Source: Symbiodinium microadriaticum (lineage: Eukaryota; Sar; Dinophyceae; Suessiales; Symbiodiniaceae). From it: a DNA stretch of 64,000 nucleotides. Shown piece after piece: positions 33,584 through 45,104 of this stretch. Positions within the stretch are counted from its first letter, which is position 1; every line of letters begins with the position of its first letter. The notes under the pieces were generated by a model, which had not been told where the DNA came from, searched no databases, and worked only from the letters and a program-made list of their open reading frames with translations. The position numbers and the translations under genes are program-made. The stretch covers positions 113,158 through 177,157 of the forward strand of contig LSRX01000480.1 of the NCBI GenBank assembly GCA_001939145.1, in the 5' to 3' direction.

Positions 33584-34470
33584 TGCGCCACCCGACGTCT
33601 CCAGCGATGTTTGCTGGGTCGGCGACTACTCCAAAGACCAGCGCCTTGATCTTTCGAAGTTGAAAGGGGGGTTTGGGTCTAGAGCTTTACGAGTTTTTAT
33701 GGGCGGTAAACCCTACACCCTAAGTTCGTTTAGGCTTAAGGATCTATAAGGTTTAGGGTTTGAAGGGCTTTAAGGGCTTTTAGGCTTTAGATTATATGGT
33801 TTAGGGTTTAAGGGTTTTGGGGTTTTGCTATGTGCTTTTAGGGTTGCAAATGGGTTTTAGGGGTTTGAAAGGCTTCATGGGCTTTAAGGGTTTAAGGTCT
33901 AGGGCTTAGGGGTTTTGTTCTGTGCTGTGAGGCTGTTGCAGCTTTCTAGTGTCTTGGGTTAAGGTAGGGCTCTATCTATACTATACAAGTTTCTATGAGG
34001 CAGCTTGGGATGTGTTGTAGAGCTTTTCGAAGTCATTGGTCGAATTCGATGTCCTGGGTAGGGTATATGGTTCTGCAGTTTTGGATTTCGGGTTTAAGGT
34101 TTAGGGTTTAGATTTAGGGTTTAGGGTACAGGTTTTTGGGTTTAGGGGTGTGTGTTAGGGCTAGGGGTTGGATGAAAGCGATCGCTCCGACCCCCTGCCC
34201 CTTTGCAGGTGCTGCCAAGGAGATTCGTCGACCCACGCGGATTGCTGGGATGACCTCTACAGCTACGAGGATCGGATTGGTGTGATTAGGCTGCGTAGGA
34301 TTCCTTAATGGGGGAGGGGAGCGAACTGACGTCTTTCAATGCTCTGCCCGAGCCCGAAACCCGAGCCCAGCTTGTTTGGAAAGGAGTGCTGCCCCAACGC
34401 GGATTGCTGGGACGGCAGCAAGTTCACCTATGCACACTGTCCGCGCCCAACCTTGTTGCAGGACTTCGAG
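33584..34470 (+). other. Cys-Trp rich coding-like modules (CWDG type)
   Basis: Three short islands in one direction share a module. At about 33600-33655 the frame reads DVCWVGDYSKDQ. At 34206-34310 it reads CCQGDSSTHADCWDDLYSYE. At 34361-34440 it reads ECCPNADCWDGSKFTYAHC. A fourth remnant (CWSGDYTYE) lies at 39658-39685. The repeat core is (D)CW(D)G-x-(Y/F)TY(E). The second island follows a good 3' splice context (TTTGCAG). They may be exons or decayed exons of a secreted or surface cysteine-rich repeat protein; that is inference. Confidence 0.4.
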
Positions 34471-34745
34471 TTGCGGCTTTATGGTTTCATGGTTTAGGGT
34501 GTAAAGGGTAGGGTTTAGGGTTTAGGTTTCATGGCAAAGGGTGACGGACTTGTAAGCAGTGGGTTCTTTTCCTTGAACTTAGCATAAGAAGGCAGGGCAC
34601 GTAGGCTGCACCTACACTTACACATCCAAATGGCGAAGGGCTTTCACTAAGACCCGATAATGAAAATTCAACTTGGCGGCTAGCATTGCGCGCACCGTCA
34701 GGAGTATCGTGCACTTGCAACGGAGAGATCGAGCAAGGTGGTGTT
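34471..34745. other. Non-coding DNA
   Basis: A few heptamers, then unassigned sequence up to the tetranucleotide array. Nothing else seen. Confidence 0.5.
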
Positions 34746-34749
34746 GTTG

Positions 34750-34955
34750 AGTATGTATGTATGTATGTATGTATGTATGTATGCATGGATGTAAGAATGT
34801 ATGTATGTATGTATGTATGTATGTATGTATGTACGTAGGTATGTACGTATGTATGTATGTATGTATGCATGCATGTAAGAATGTATGTATGTATGTATGT
34901 ATGTATGTATGTACGTAGGTATGTACGTATGTATGTATGTATGTATGTATGTATG
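34750..34955. repeat. (ATGT)n array with 84-bp higher-order unit
   Basis: A tetranucleotide array with the same interruptions (GCATG, GTAAGAATG, GTACGTAGG) repeated with an 84-bp period. The array stops at a single N (34956), probably a joined or unresolved end. Confidence 0.9.
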
Positions 34956-34956
34956 N

Positions 34957-37274
34957 CGGTTTAGGGTTGAGGGTTTTGGGTTAGAGTTTAGGCTTTAGGG
35001 TTCAGGGTTCAGGGCTTAGGGTGAGGACTTAGAGGTAGGGTTCTTCTGGATCTTGGGTGATTTTTGAGCTGAAAAGGCGTGCCAAGGTATCTAGTGTAAG
35101 CTTTTCTAAGAAAGGGTAGAGGTGGTCAAGTTCCTAAGGAAGAACCCAGTAATGTGGTAAGGTTTCAGAGTTTGGCATCTAGGCCTTGAGGTTGGACTTG
35201 CTTTTTGAAGGCTAAGGACAGGCGAGGTATTTCGGGTACTTTGGGGCTTGTGTGCTTCGTGTATCAGGTGCGTCGGGGTTGCTCGAAGGCCGCAAGGTAT
35301 AATTGGTCTACAGAGTTTTCTGTGGTTCATGGTACTGCAGCAAGTAAGAGCAGAGTAGGATCCGAAATCTTGCGCTGAAGCCTGAGCCCCGATAAGCCCA
35401 CCAACTGAAGAACTCCCGAGCCTTGCGCCACTCTGTGGTTTTGCGTTTAAGGCATCGCTTCGAAGCCGGTAGAGCAAAGACCCTACGCCCTAAGCCGAGA
35501 CTCTATACCACCCTAAACCCTAAACCCCTAAACCCCTAAACCGCTAACCCTAAACCCCTAAACCGCAAACCCCTAAACACTAAACCCTAAACCCTAAGCC
35601 TAAACCCCTGAACCCTCCCGGTTCTCACTCCCTAAATGCAACCCTCAACCCGAAACCCTAAACCCAAAACCCTACAACGAGAAGGCTCTAGCAAACTTGA
35701 TGGGATCCAGGCCCGGTGGTCAGTGGGTGCTGGACCCATGTGCAGTGGAGGAAGGCCAGGCCTGCATAGTATTCGCTTTGCTTTGGCCTGAATGTAGGTA
35801 CACAAGGACCCGGAAAAGCCTGTAAACCCTAAACCTAAACCCTGGACCCTAAACCCTAAACCCTGGACCCTAAACTTTAAACCCTGGACCCTAAACCCTA
35901 AACCTAAACCCTAAACCCTGGACCCCAAACCCCAAACCCGAAACCTTGGACCCTAAACCCTAAACCCGATAAGGCTAGACTATGCACGGACCGACCCGTG
36001 GGCCTTGTTTCAGGGCCGGGGCCTGCTGCGCAGGGGTTTGGTTTAGAGTGGATTCTCCTTTAGGGTTCATAGGGTTTATAGGGTTTAGGGTTTATAGGGT
36101 TTAGGGTTTAGGGTTTATTAGGTTTTGGTGTTTAGGGTTTAGGGTTTATTAGGTTTTGGTGTTTAGGGTTTAGGGTTTAGGGTTTAGGGCTGCTGCGTGG
36201 GCCTTCAACCTCACAAGTGCCTTCAAGAGCCGGGCATAACCGGGAGACTAGCAGGGCTGCGGAACGAATCATGGATGAGCTAAATCAGGTGGAGGATTCC
36301 GTCAACAAAAGCCCGAAGCAATGAATACTAAACCTTTGGGAATAATTCTGCAATCTTCGACTCCCCAACCATGGAAACCCGACAGCCGGAGTCCTAAACC
36401 CTCAATCCAAGACTTCGAGCCCTAACTCAACCCCCTACACCCTCAGAGCCAGGTTTTTTGATCCATAAACCCTAGATTTTTCCCAAGCTTTGTTGCATTC
36501 CTACTGCGTTATTTTTTTGATCCTGTTTTTATTTTTTTTGATCTTTGTGGTTTAATTTTTTTTGATCCTGATTTAATTTTTTTTGATCCCTCACCCTGCA
36601 GTGAAGATACTGGACACCACTGTTACACCACTGATGAATAAACAAGTTCCCTTAAACATGATCGTGGTAGCGGTTCTAATTTTCATGCGCTTGGAGAGAG
36701 GGGGTCTGTTGATCTTGGAACACATGACCCCTCGCTGATTCTCATACCGGCTAAGGTATGGAAAGCCTTAGCTAGACCTATCCTTGTTCACTCAAGTAAG
36801 CAATGAGGCCCTAAATCCAAAGTCTTTACTCCTGAAGTCCAATGTCTTTCACCGAAGGCATTTACTATCTGAACAAATCTTCAACCCACCTCAACCCTAA
36901 ACCTTGGGTCATGGAGCCCAAACCCGGAACCCTGCACCTGCAGCCTGAAAGCCCAAGTCCGAAAGGATGGTTAAGGTTTAGGGTTTTAGGGTCCTTTCCG
37001 CAGACCCTAAACTGCTCCAGTCTAAAGTCTTGGACTCTGAACCATTACAAACCCAACCAGCAAGAACAAGGTTACCACCCTAGACCCTAAACCCTAAACC
37101 CCAAACCCTAAACCCTAAACCGTACCAACTTTCTGAGACTCTAGAGAGGTCACGAGAAAGCTTCAGAGCCAGAATCTCAACACCTCCTCCTGGTTCCCTT
37201 GAAGAACCTGTGGAGAGCCTTGTAGAACGCTTCTACAGCCCTGATACTTCCGTTGAAGATTTGTTGTGTAAACC
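34957..37274. other. Heptamer-rich non-coding DNA
   Basis: Dense CCCTAAA at 35500-35680 and 35825-35970, and TTTAGGG at 36060-36190 with a 40-bp repeat. T-runs joined to GATCC occur at 36454-36590. A 123-codon - strand ORF at 35106-35477 has no domain. No gene. Confidence 0.55.
36451..36590. repeat. T-run plus GATC(C/T) units
   Basis: A run of six to eight T directly followed by GATCC or GATCT occurs at 36460, 36519, 36540, 36564 and 36585 (position of the G). The last four are spaced 21-24 bp. Confidence 0.7.
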
Positions 37275-37387
37275 GAGGTTCATGGGTAGTTGTAAGTGGG
37301 GTTATAAGCAGGGTAACTATACTATACTTCTAACCCATATTTAGGGACTTATAACTCCACTTATGACTACGCATGAATCTCCAAGTA
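37275..37387. mobile_element. MITE-like hairpin, ACTTGGAGGTTCATG family
   Basis: The left arm GAGGTTCATGGGTAGTTGTA and the inverted right arm ending ATGAATCTCCAAGT form a 113-bp imperfect hairpin. The element at 44988-45104 is the same family in the opposite orientation, with a shared interior (AACTATACTTCTAACCC). Confidence 0.65.
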
Positions 37388-39512
37388 CACCCGGCACCCT
37401 TTCGAGACCTTGTACCGCCCATGAGCCCACCCACAGGCTGCGACCTGCAGCATGGACCGACCGGGCACACGGGCATCTGGGCTGACCAGAGTTCTCTTTT
37501 GTTTTGTAAAGACTTTAGGGCTTAGGATTTAGGGTCTAGGAGTTGTGTTGTAAAGAGTTTAGGGCTTAGGATTTATATAGGGTTTAGGATTTAGGTTTAG
37601 GGTTTATGGTTTAAGGCTTGGGGTAGTTGTTCAGGTTCTTTTTCAAAGGATGTCTACGAGCGTTCTGCTTTTACAGGTGTCAAGAGGGTTGCCCAAGGGT
37701 CCTGTAAGGTTTGGTTGGGGTTATCTAAAGGCTTCTCTTAATGGGCTTGTGCGTTTCAGTTTTCAGGCTGTAAGGTTCTGGGTTTATAAGTTCAATGTTT
37801 AGATGTTTTTTTGATGTTGCTTTCCTCCAGACCAACATGGAACCATACATTTTAGGCGAAACGGGAACCACTCAGCCCCATTTCAGGTTCCATGCCGGTT
37901 TCAAGTTGGCTGTGGGTTTGGGGTGGTTCTTGCCCGGCTTTTAGTTTATGCTGCCAGCGGGCTGAATCTTTTCATGTAGTACCTAAAGTACCGTACACTA
38001 AGGGAAGGACGTATATGTAGTTAGCGTGTTTGATGGTTCATGGTACTGTCCTTCAGTTTTACATTCACTCTAAGCCGTATTTAAGCCTGACATCTAAGGC
38101 CTAGCAACCCTTAAGCCCTAACCCCAACCCCCTTGGAGCCATCACCGGCACGCCTGGTGCTGGAAGACGGAAGAGGCCGCCCAAGTCCTCGCTTTGTTCG
38201 GGAAGCTTGGCGGCGGTGCGTCAACCTCATCGCGGTTCGATGGCTGAGTGGCAACTAGGGTGGAAGACGTCTGGGAGCCATAGGTCTCGATCAGGCTAGT
38301 GCATACTTACCTAGGAGTCAGAACTGGGTACAGTAGTATCTTTTTTCTGAGATCTGCGGCATCCCACAGGATAGCCCAGTCATGGCAGGCTTTTCCCTGG
38401 CTTCATCTCACAAAGGTTGCCATGGATTCCCACTGTGCCAGCAAATCTAAACCCTCAACTCTAAACCCCAATCCCTCACTGCCAGACACCCTAAACCCTA
38501 AACCCTAAACCCTAAACAGTTAGTGAAAGTGGCCCAAAGCCTGAACATGTCACGCACGAGACAAATTTGAGCAATTGCAGCAGAGCCTCGGCTTCCCTCC
38601 CATCAGTCCGGTATATTCAGCAGAGCCACGGTTTAGGGTTTAGGGTTTAGGGTTTAGGGTTTAGGGTTTAGGGGCACAAGCTCAGCTTCAGCAGGTTCAG
38701 TCTGCACAGGTGGAGCAACCTTGGCAGCCCAAAGCCTCCAAACGCCGAAGCCCTAAACCGTAACCCGAAAGCCCTGCCTAAACTTGCGCACCACACACCC
38801 CGGAACCTCCAAACCCTAAACCCTACTTGTTCCCTAACATCAGCCCGAAACCCCCAGCCTCAAGCCACGACCTGAACCTACAAACTCACATAAAACTTTC
38901 CTTTGTCGGGCTCCCCACTCTGACTTCCGAAAGAAAGTCCTCGACGGGTGTAAACCAGAAAGCCTCAAACCTGCCAAACCTGAGCCCTAAACTCCAAACT
39001 CCAAGCCTTCTAAGCCTCAAAATCTTGATGATCGCCCAAACCTTAGAACCTACCCAGCCTGAACTTGATCCCCCCCCAATCCCAGCCCCACACTCTACCC
39101 GAAGCCCTACTAAGCCTCAACCCTGAACCCCGAGCCGTAAACACCTTTCCCAGTTCCTAAACCTTGCCCTAAGCCCTGAACCCCAAACCCAAAACCCAAC
39201 ACCCAAAACCCCAAACCCTAAACCCTAAACCCTACACCCAAAACCCAAAACCCCAAACGCAAAACCCGAAACCCTACACCCAAAACCCTACACCCTAAAC
39301 CCCAAACCCTAAACCCTAAACCCTAAACCCTACACCCAAAACCCTAAACCCAAAACCCCAAACCCTTAGCCCAAAACCCTACACCCTAAACCCAAAACCC
39401 CAAACCCTAAACCCTCGTCCCCGGACCCTGGAGCATCCACCCTGCCAAACTTGATCACTCGAGGCTCCCTGAACCCTAAGCCCTAAACCCCCAAACACTC
39501 ACAAAAGCCCAG
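37388..39512. other. Heptamer-rich non-coding DNA
   Basis: TTTAGGG at 37510-37620 and 38630-38675, CCCTAAA-like at 38440-38515 and 39120-39415, the latter including octamer variants (CCCAAAAC). The 99-codon ORF at 38827 is composed of this filler. No gene. Confidence 0.6.
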
Positions 39513-39611
39513 AGGGTCCGAGTACCCAAGTAGTAAGGTTTTAGGTCCCAAATTCCATACTCTGAATGGTTTTTGGACCTTGAAACCCTACTATTTGGGT
39601 ACTCGGACCCT
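39513..39611. mobile_element. Hairpin element, AGGGTCCGAGTACCC ends
   Basis: The ends AGGGTCCGAGTACCCAAGTA and the complement of ATTTGGGTACTCGGACCCT pair almost perfectly over about 20 bp. Pairing continues through AAGGTTTTAGGTCC / GGACCTTGAAACC. 99 bp in total, non-coding. Confidence 0.6.
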
Positions 39612-40796
39612 TAGGGAAGCCGTAATGCCTAGGGTTTTGTGTACGGAACCCTAGGGTGTTGGTCTGGGGACTACACCTACGAGCTGCCCGGAGGGATATG
39701 ATTCAATTTATTTGGTTTTTTAAGGTCTAGGGTTTAGGGTTTAGGGGCTTTTTAAGTTCTCTCAAGGGCTCTTGAGGGGTTTGGTGCTGTAAAGTGTTGA
39801 TAATCATGGGTTTTTCAAGGGTGCTACAGGGGTCTGGGGCTGTAAGGATTTGATCATCAGGATCTGTGGGTGTTACAATGTGGGCGCTTTTGGAGGGGCG
39901 TTTCCAGGCGGTTGTTGGAGGTTTGCCAGGGCGGTGCAGCGCGCCATGGCCAAGGATTCCAGGAATAGAGACCTAAACCCTAAACCCTAAAACCTAAACC
40001 CTGGGTTCCTTGAGTTAGCATCCTAATATTTTGGGTTATGGGGCCCGGGTGACCAGGGTTTCTTAATGAGGTTCCCACCTTATTGTGTCTAGTGATGTAG
40101 GCTTGCAGGGGTCTGGGACTCGAAAGATTTACGGCGGTTCGGGTGTGCCTTGGTTGGTCTGTGAGATTCTTCAATCCATGCTCCGTATTAGTGGGTCTAT
40201 GGGTTTAGGGTTTAGAGTCCCCTCCCCTTGAATTAGCAGACCGCATGATACTAAGCCCTTAACTGCAGTAAAGTACTACGTTTTAAGCTTCTACTAAGCC
40301 TCTAATTGCAGTGAAGTAGGTGGGGCTCCTAACTCCCGTCACCGACTCCATTTTTCATGGTTAAGTGACGACTTGTTCCTTAAACATAGTTTTTTCTGAG
40401 CTGTGCAAAACTAGGATTTCCGGAAGAAAAACTTGTAAGTATAGGGGGGTATTTACTAATACGGAGCACGGATTAGGGAGTTGAGATTCCTGGGATATTG
40501 GGACCGTGACATGTAGTGTGTGAAACAATCCTAAACTCTGAACTCTAAGCTCTGGGGGTTTACATCCTGAGCCCCCTGAAACACAGTTCCAATTCCGAAA
40601 CGCTTCCCCTCAAAGCCCTAACTTTCTAAAACCCTAAAACCCCAAACCATGAACGTTTTTAGCTTCCCCCCCCAAAGCTGAACACTAACCTGGCCAAAAC
40701 ACCACGCCCGCGCGATTGAACAAAAGAAACGCAACACGAAGTCGTAGATAACGAGTCCTTAGTCTGGAGCCAACAAGTAGTAGGGCGCTGCATAAA
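39612..40796. other. Non-coding DNA
   Basis: Heptamers at 39725-39750 and 39970-40010, then mixed sequence with local direct repeats around 40255-40325. CWSGDYTYE can be read at about 39658. No gene. Confidence 0.5.
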
Positions 40797-42413
40797 GCTA
40801 GCAATGACCATTTCCGTTTTTCAACCATGCACCCCCCTCCTAGCACCCAAACCATAACAACCTATACCTCAACCCCAAACTCACCAAAAGACCTGCAGGA
40901 ATACCCACATGATGAAAACCACACTATGGAACTACCCAGAACCCCATAGAAAACACCCCACTCTAAACCGCATACACCGATACCCCCATAGAAACACCCA
41001 TAATCTCCAACCCTAAACCCTTAACCCTTTAGCCATCTCTAATAACTTATCTATAACAGGGTTTAGGTTTATGGATAAGGTTGTAACTACAATAGTGTTA
41101 TAATTTTCAGCAGCTGGTGGGTTGCAACGACATCAGATGAATCACGCATGTCGTGCTACTTCTTCGTGTTCAAAACGTCTCCGTGACGTTTCAGTCCGCC
41201 ATACAACGATTATCTGGTCTTAGCAGACACCAAACAGCATAGCATAAACTACCTCTCTCGATTTTGTCCGTCAGCTTTACCGGCACCTCTGTGGACCTGG
41301 CACTGCTCAATGGTCCTGAGAGCTGGCCTGGCATGTGCCGTATTCTCCTGGACACTGAGGGCGGCACATCAGTCGTTTCAACCAGTCCACCCTGGCTCCT
41401 GGCGCGTTCCCGTGCTGGGTCAGTCACGTGTCGCGGGGCAAAGAATTCGGTGCTTGTCCAGGCACATGCGTATACAGACTCAATCTTCTGCTTTCTCAGC
41501 ACTCTGTGGAAACTTTTGGATTCCCGGCACTCGCTATAGCAACTGTGTAGTGAGCAACATTGGTCTCTTAGCCTGCAGTGCATACAATGGCCATAGCCAG
41601 TGTCATGTGCCAGCAGATTTGGGACCAGTCCTGGCAGTTGCAGCGGGACTTGCTTATACTTGTACAGTGCGGAGAGATGGTCAGCTCGTCTGCTTTGGAG
41701 ACAACAGTTGCGATCAGTCTGATGTGCCAGCCGATTTGGGTCCAGTTCTTGCAGTTGCAGCCGGGGGTGCTCATACCTGTGCAGTGCGGACGATGGTCAG
41801 CTCGTCTGCTTCGGAGACAACAAATATAATCAGTGTCATGTGCCAGCCGATTTGGGTCCAGTTCTGGCAGTTGCAGCCGGGGGTGCTCATACCTGTGCAG
41901 TGCGGACAGATGGTCAGCTCGTCTGCTTTGGATGTGCTCGAACTGTGAGGATGAGCGCCTATTGATTTAGAGTGCTACCAGTTCCTCGTGACTTCAACTG
42001 CCAGCCTTGCCACCCGATACGGCCCCAAAACATCACGCCTAAACCCGAAGCCAGAAACCAAAACGTGGAGAGCCTAAACCTGAAGCCAGAAACCAAAGCG
42101 TAACATCATGCCTGATATCATGTAAGCCCCATCGGCGGGATAAGGGTTAATCTGCCTGAAACATCCTCAAACCTTCAACAACTCAAATTGCAAATACTGC
42201 CTATTATTACCTATTACCTTGAACTCATGGGGTATCGGTGCAAGGGGTTTAGAGTGTTTGTTTTCTATGGGGTTTTGAGTAGTTCCATAGTGTGGTTTTC
42301 ATCATGTGGGTATTCCAACAGTCCGTTTGGTGAGTTTGGGGTTGAGGTATAGGTTGTTATGGCTTGGGTGCTAGGGGGGTGCAGGGTTGGAAAATGAAAT
42401 GGTCATTGCTAGC
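40797..42413. mobile_element. 1.6-kb unit bounded by ~190-bp inverted repeats
   Basis: The left arm is 40797-40990 and the right arm 42227-42413. The arms are inverted copies with roughly 85-90% identity by eye. The outer ends are GCTAGCAATGACCATTTC on both sides and the inner ends are CACCGATACCCC. The 1.2 kb inside holds a broken RCC1-like gene and no transposase. It looks like a non-autonomous TIR or foldback element carrying a host gene fragment (Pack-type). A clear target-site duplication was not found, so inverted duplication by another mechanism remains possible. Confidence 0.7.
41560..41965 (+). pseudogene. RCC1-like beta-propeller fragment, frameshifted
   Basis: Three to four repeats of the RCC1-like type are seen: QCHVPADLGPVLAVAAG, HTCAVR, DGQLVCFGDN. 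They are the same repeat as in the intact gene at 61196-62212. A single base is missing at 41791/41792, where the next repeat has GCGGACAGATGG and this one GCGGACGATGG. The last one and a half repeats are therefore out of frame. Joined in frame, they would reach a stop at 41963-41965. Upstream sequence (41191-41560) is open but unlike the other gene. Successive repeats are nearly identical at DNA level, so recent internal duplication is likely. It lies inside inverted repeats. A sequencing error at the frameshift cannot be excluded. Confidence 0.75.
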
Positions 42414-44987
42414 TCATAGAAGGACGTGTGATGTTTTTTCGAAGTCTCCAAAATAGGGGATCATTCCGAGTAAAGTCGCGCAAGCTCGCAGTCCTAAGCC
42501 TATAGATCTCTGAGCACCCGTAAGGCTGCGAAGTCCTTGAACAAAAGCTTCAAACAGCCCTACCCAGAGCGTCGTGCCCCCCCGCCTAGGTTTTGGGTCA
42601 GCACCTGATATGCAGTTGCTCCCCATAAAATCCAAGTATAGTTCCACGACGCTCTACACCCAAACCCGATTCGACCTACTGTAAAAAATCGCTAAGAACA
42701 CTGAACCCGCAGCTCTACACCCTAAGCGAAGCATCTTCTGAGGGACCCTAAAGAGTTACTCTAGAATCTAAACCCTACACCCTTAAACCCGAAAGTATAC
42801 AGAGCCTCAAGGCACTGTTGCCTGGCGAACCGCAGCTCACAAAGCTGGGTTGACATCTTCGTCCGTGGGATCGACACGGAGCGGCTCAGTTTGGGTGAGT
42901 TTCGTTGGGTTTTTTTACTTTGATACAGTTGGATGCTTCCTTTGGGTTCTGTAGTTTCATACCAATTGCTACAGGATTTCGACGGCCGTACGTAACTAAA
43001 CCCTTTGCCCGAAATCCTAAACACTTAGTTTGAGGTGTTGTGAGGGTTTCTACCAGGGTTTTCTAAGGGCTTCCGTGGAGTTTTGGTTTTCAGGTCTCGT
43101 GGTTTAGGGGTTGGGGGATATATTTTGTTGGTTTAGGGTTCAGGGTTTAGGGTTCCGATAGACTTTAGGTGTTCAGGGTAGAGGGATTGGCCTGGTTTGC
43201 TTTTTGAGTGCTTTTTCGTTTGTTTGACAACTGTATCTAGGTGAGTTTAGGGTTACAGTTTCATGCATCCTATGTAGGCCCCTGTTTATCATAACTAGCT
43301 TATACTATCATGAAGTACCCACCAAGCCATAGTCTAAGTGACACTAATCACAAAGGCCAGCGCGTGCAATCTGATAAATCCTTCTAGAACCTTATCAAGA
43401 CCCACAAAACCCTAGTTTGTTTCTTAAGTCCCTATTCTTCTGGCTATTTGGGTGTACAGTGTATTTGTTTTGGCAAACTCGAGTTGAAGTTGATTGTTCC
43501 GGCTTGTACATGATTAGGGTGCGCTAATGTAATCATGGAATGCAAGCCTTCCCAAATCCAATTGGTGATGAATGCCCTAAAGGAGAGCCAGTTTCCGGGC
43601 ATGGCAAGCAGGATCAGTTCTATGGGATGGACGAGTTCTATACCGATGCCCAGTGCCGCAGTGGGCTGTTAATAGATCCCTTCCTTGGCCGATGATTTCC
43701 AAGGTAATTGGGTGGAAGGACTCTGGACATCCTCAACCCGAAACTTTAATCTGGCAGGAAAGAACCCGAAATGCTACTGCTACGTAAATCCTTGTGGCAT
43801 TGCATTTGGGCTGTGTGTTTGGGGCTTCCATTGTGGTGTATGCCTCTGGGGCCGAATTACCTGAAAGGTGGGCTACTGTTCAACCCTATATAGACACATT
43901 ACTTATGGTACCCATGCCTGAGTGTCCCAATAAAAGGTAAACTGGGCGCTATAGGACCCTTGTTCACCCCAAAACCCCTAATCCTGAATGCGCTTGCTAT
44001 GTCGCGCTCTATGACAAAACGACGAGCAAGGGCAACGACAAAGGTTGCACACCAGATGCAGCCGTCACAACTGCCATGAGGCTGACGAGAATGGGCGATG
44101 GTAGGAGTGATAACTGCCATTGCAAGCCGTGAGACTCTCAAGAACGTTGTTTTCAACAAGACGTTGTGAACCCGAACCCCCGCTCCACCCTCCCCAAACA
44201 ATGCACCCCAAAATCTAAACACTAAACCTTAAACCCTAAATCCCCAAACCCCAAACCCTAAACCCCAAACCCTAAAGCCCTAAGCCCTAAACCCCAAACC
44301 CTAAAGCCCTAAGCCCTCAACCCGAGCCCAGACTTCCGCAGGTACGGCGGGGACTTCGGATACTACTCCACCGGGCGTGTCTTGGGCAAGAGCGACGGGA
44401 AGACAGCCCAGGACCGTTTAGGGCTTTGGGTTTAGGGTGTAGGGCTTAGGGTTTGGGGTGGAGGGTTCAGGGTTTAAGTTTTGGGGTTTAGGGAAGATAG
44501 CTCAACACTCCATAATCATGGGAATAGACCTCAAATCACCTTAAGGATCCGTCTTTGTCTTTAGATCAAGCCTTTAGTCTCCAATGTAGCTCCTTTTTTG
44601 GTTTCACGGTTCTTATATTTCGGATCCTGTAGGAGAACCCCCAAAAGGGGACTACAACGGAGACGATAGGTATTCCCCTAAACCCTAAACCCTAAACCCT
44701 AAGCCCTAAACCCTAAACACTAAACCCTAAACACTAAACCCTAAACCCTAAACCCTAAGCCCTAAGCCCTAAACCCTAAACACTAAACCCTAAACACTAA
44801 ACCCTAAACCCTAAACCCTAAGCCCTAAGCCCTAAACCCTAAGCCCTTCATCATTCAAGGGCCGTCGGCTCTCTGGGACGAGATGCTTTGCGCTGCTCTG
44901 GGCTTCGAGCCTTAACAGTGTCGCCTTCAGGGTTCAAAGGTACCCTAAAGGGTTTAGGGTTTAGGGTTTAGGGTTTAGGGGTTCTAT
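42414..44987. other. Heptamer-rich non-coding DNA with one coding-like island
   Basis: Heptamer runs at 43100-43160, 44225-44320, 44410-44490 and 44677-44850. A coding-like island at about 43573-43680 reads ECPKGEPVSGHGKQDQFYGM and continues to QCRSGL, family unknown. Another at about 44340-44400 reads RYGGDFGYYSTG. A 107-codon - strand ORF at 43899-44222 has no recognisable domain. Confidence 0.5.
44677..44847. repeat. CCCTAAA array with 63-bp higher-order unit
   Basis: Variant heptamers (CACTAAA, CCCTAAG) recur in the same order with a 63-bp period, that is nine heptamers. This is duplication of a block, not independent mutation. Confidence 0.85.
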
Positions 44988-45104
44988 ACTTGGAGGTTCA
45001 TGCGTAGTTATAAGTGGAGTCACAAAGTCCCCTAATTACGACGGGTTAGAAGTATAGTTGCCCTACTTATAGCCCCACTTACAACTACCCATGAACCTCC
45101 AAGT
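44988..45104. mobile_element. MITE-like hairpin, ACTTGGAGGTTCATG family
   Basis: 117 bp with ends ACTTGGAGGTTCATG and CATGAACCTCCAAGT, perfect over 15 bp and largely paired further in. It is the reverse-complement copy of 37275-37387. Confidence 0.7.

Noticed and set aside
43899..44222. 107-codon minus-strand ORF as a gene
   Set aside because: Its ends are heptamer filler and nothing in the middle suggests a fold or family.
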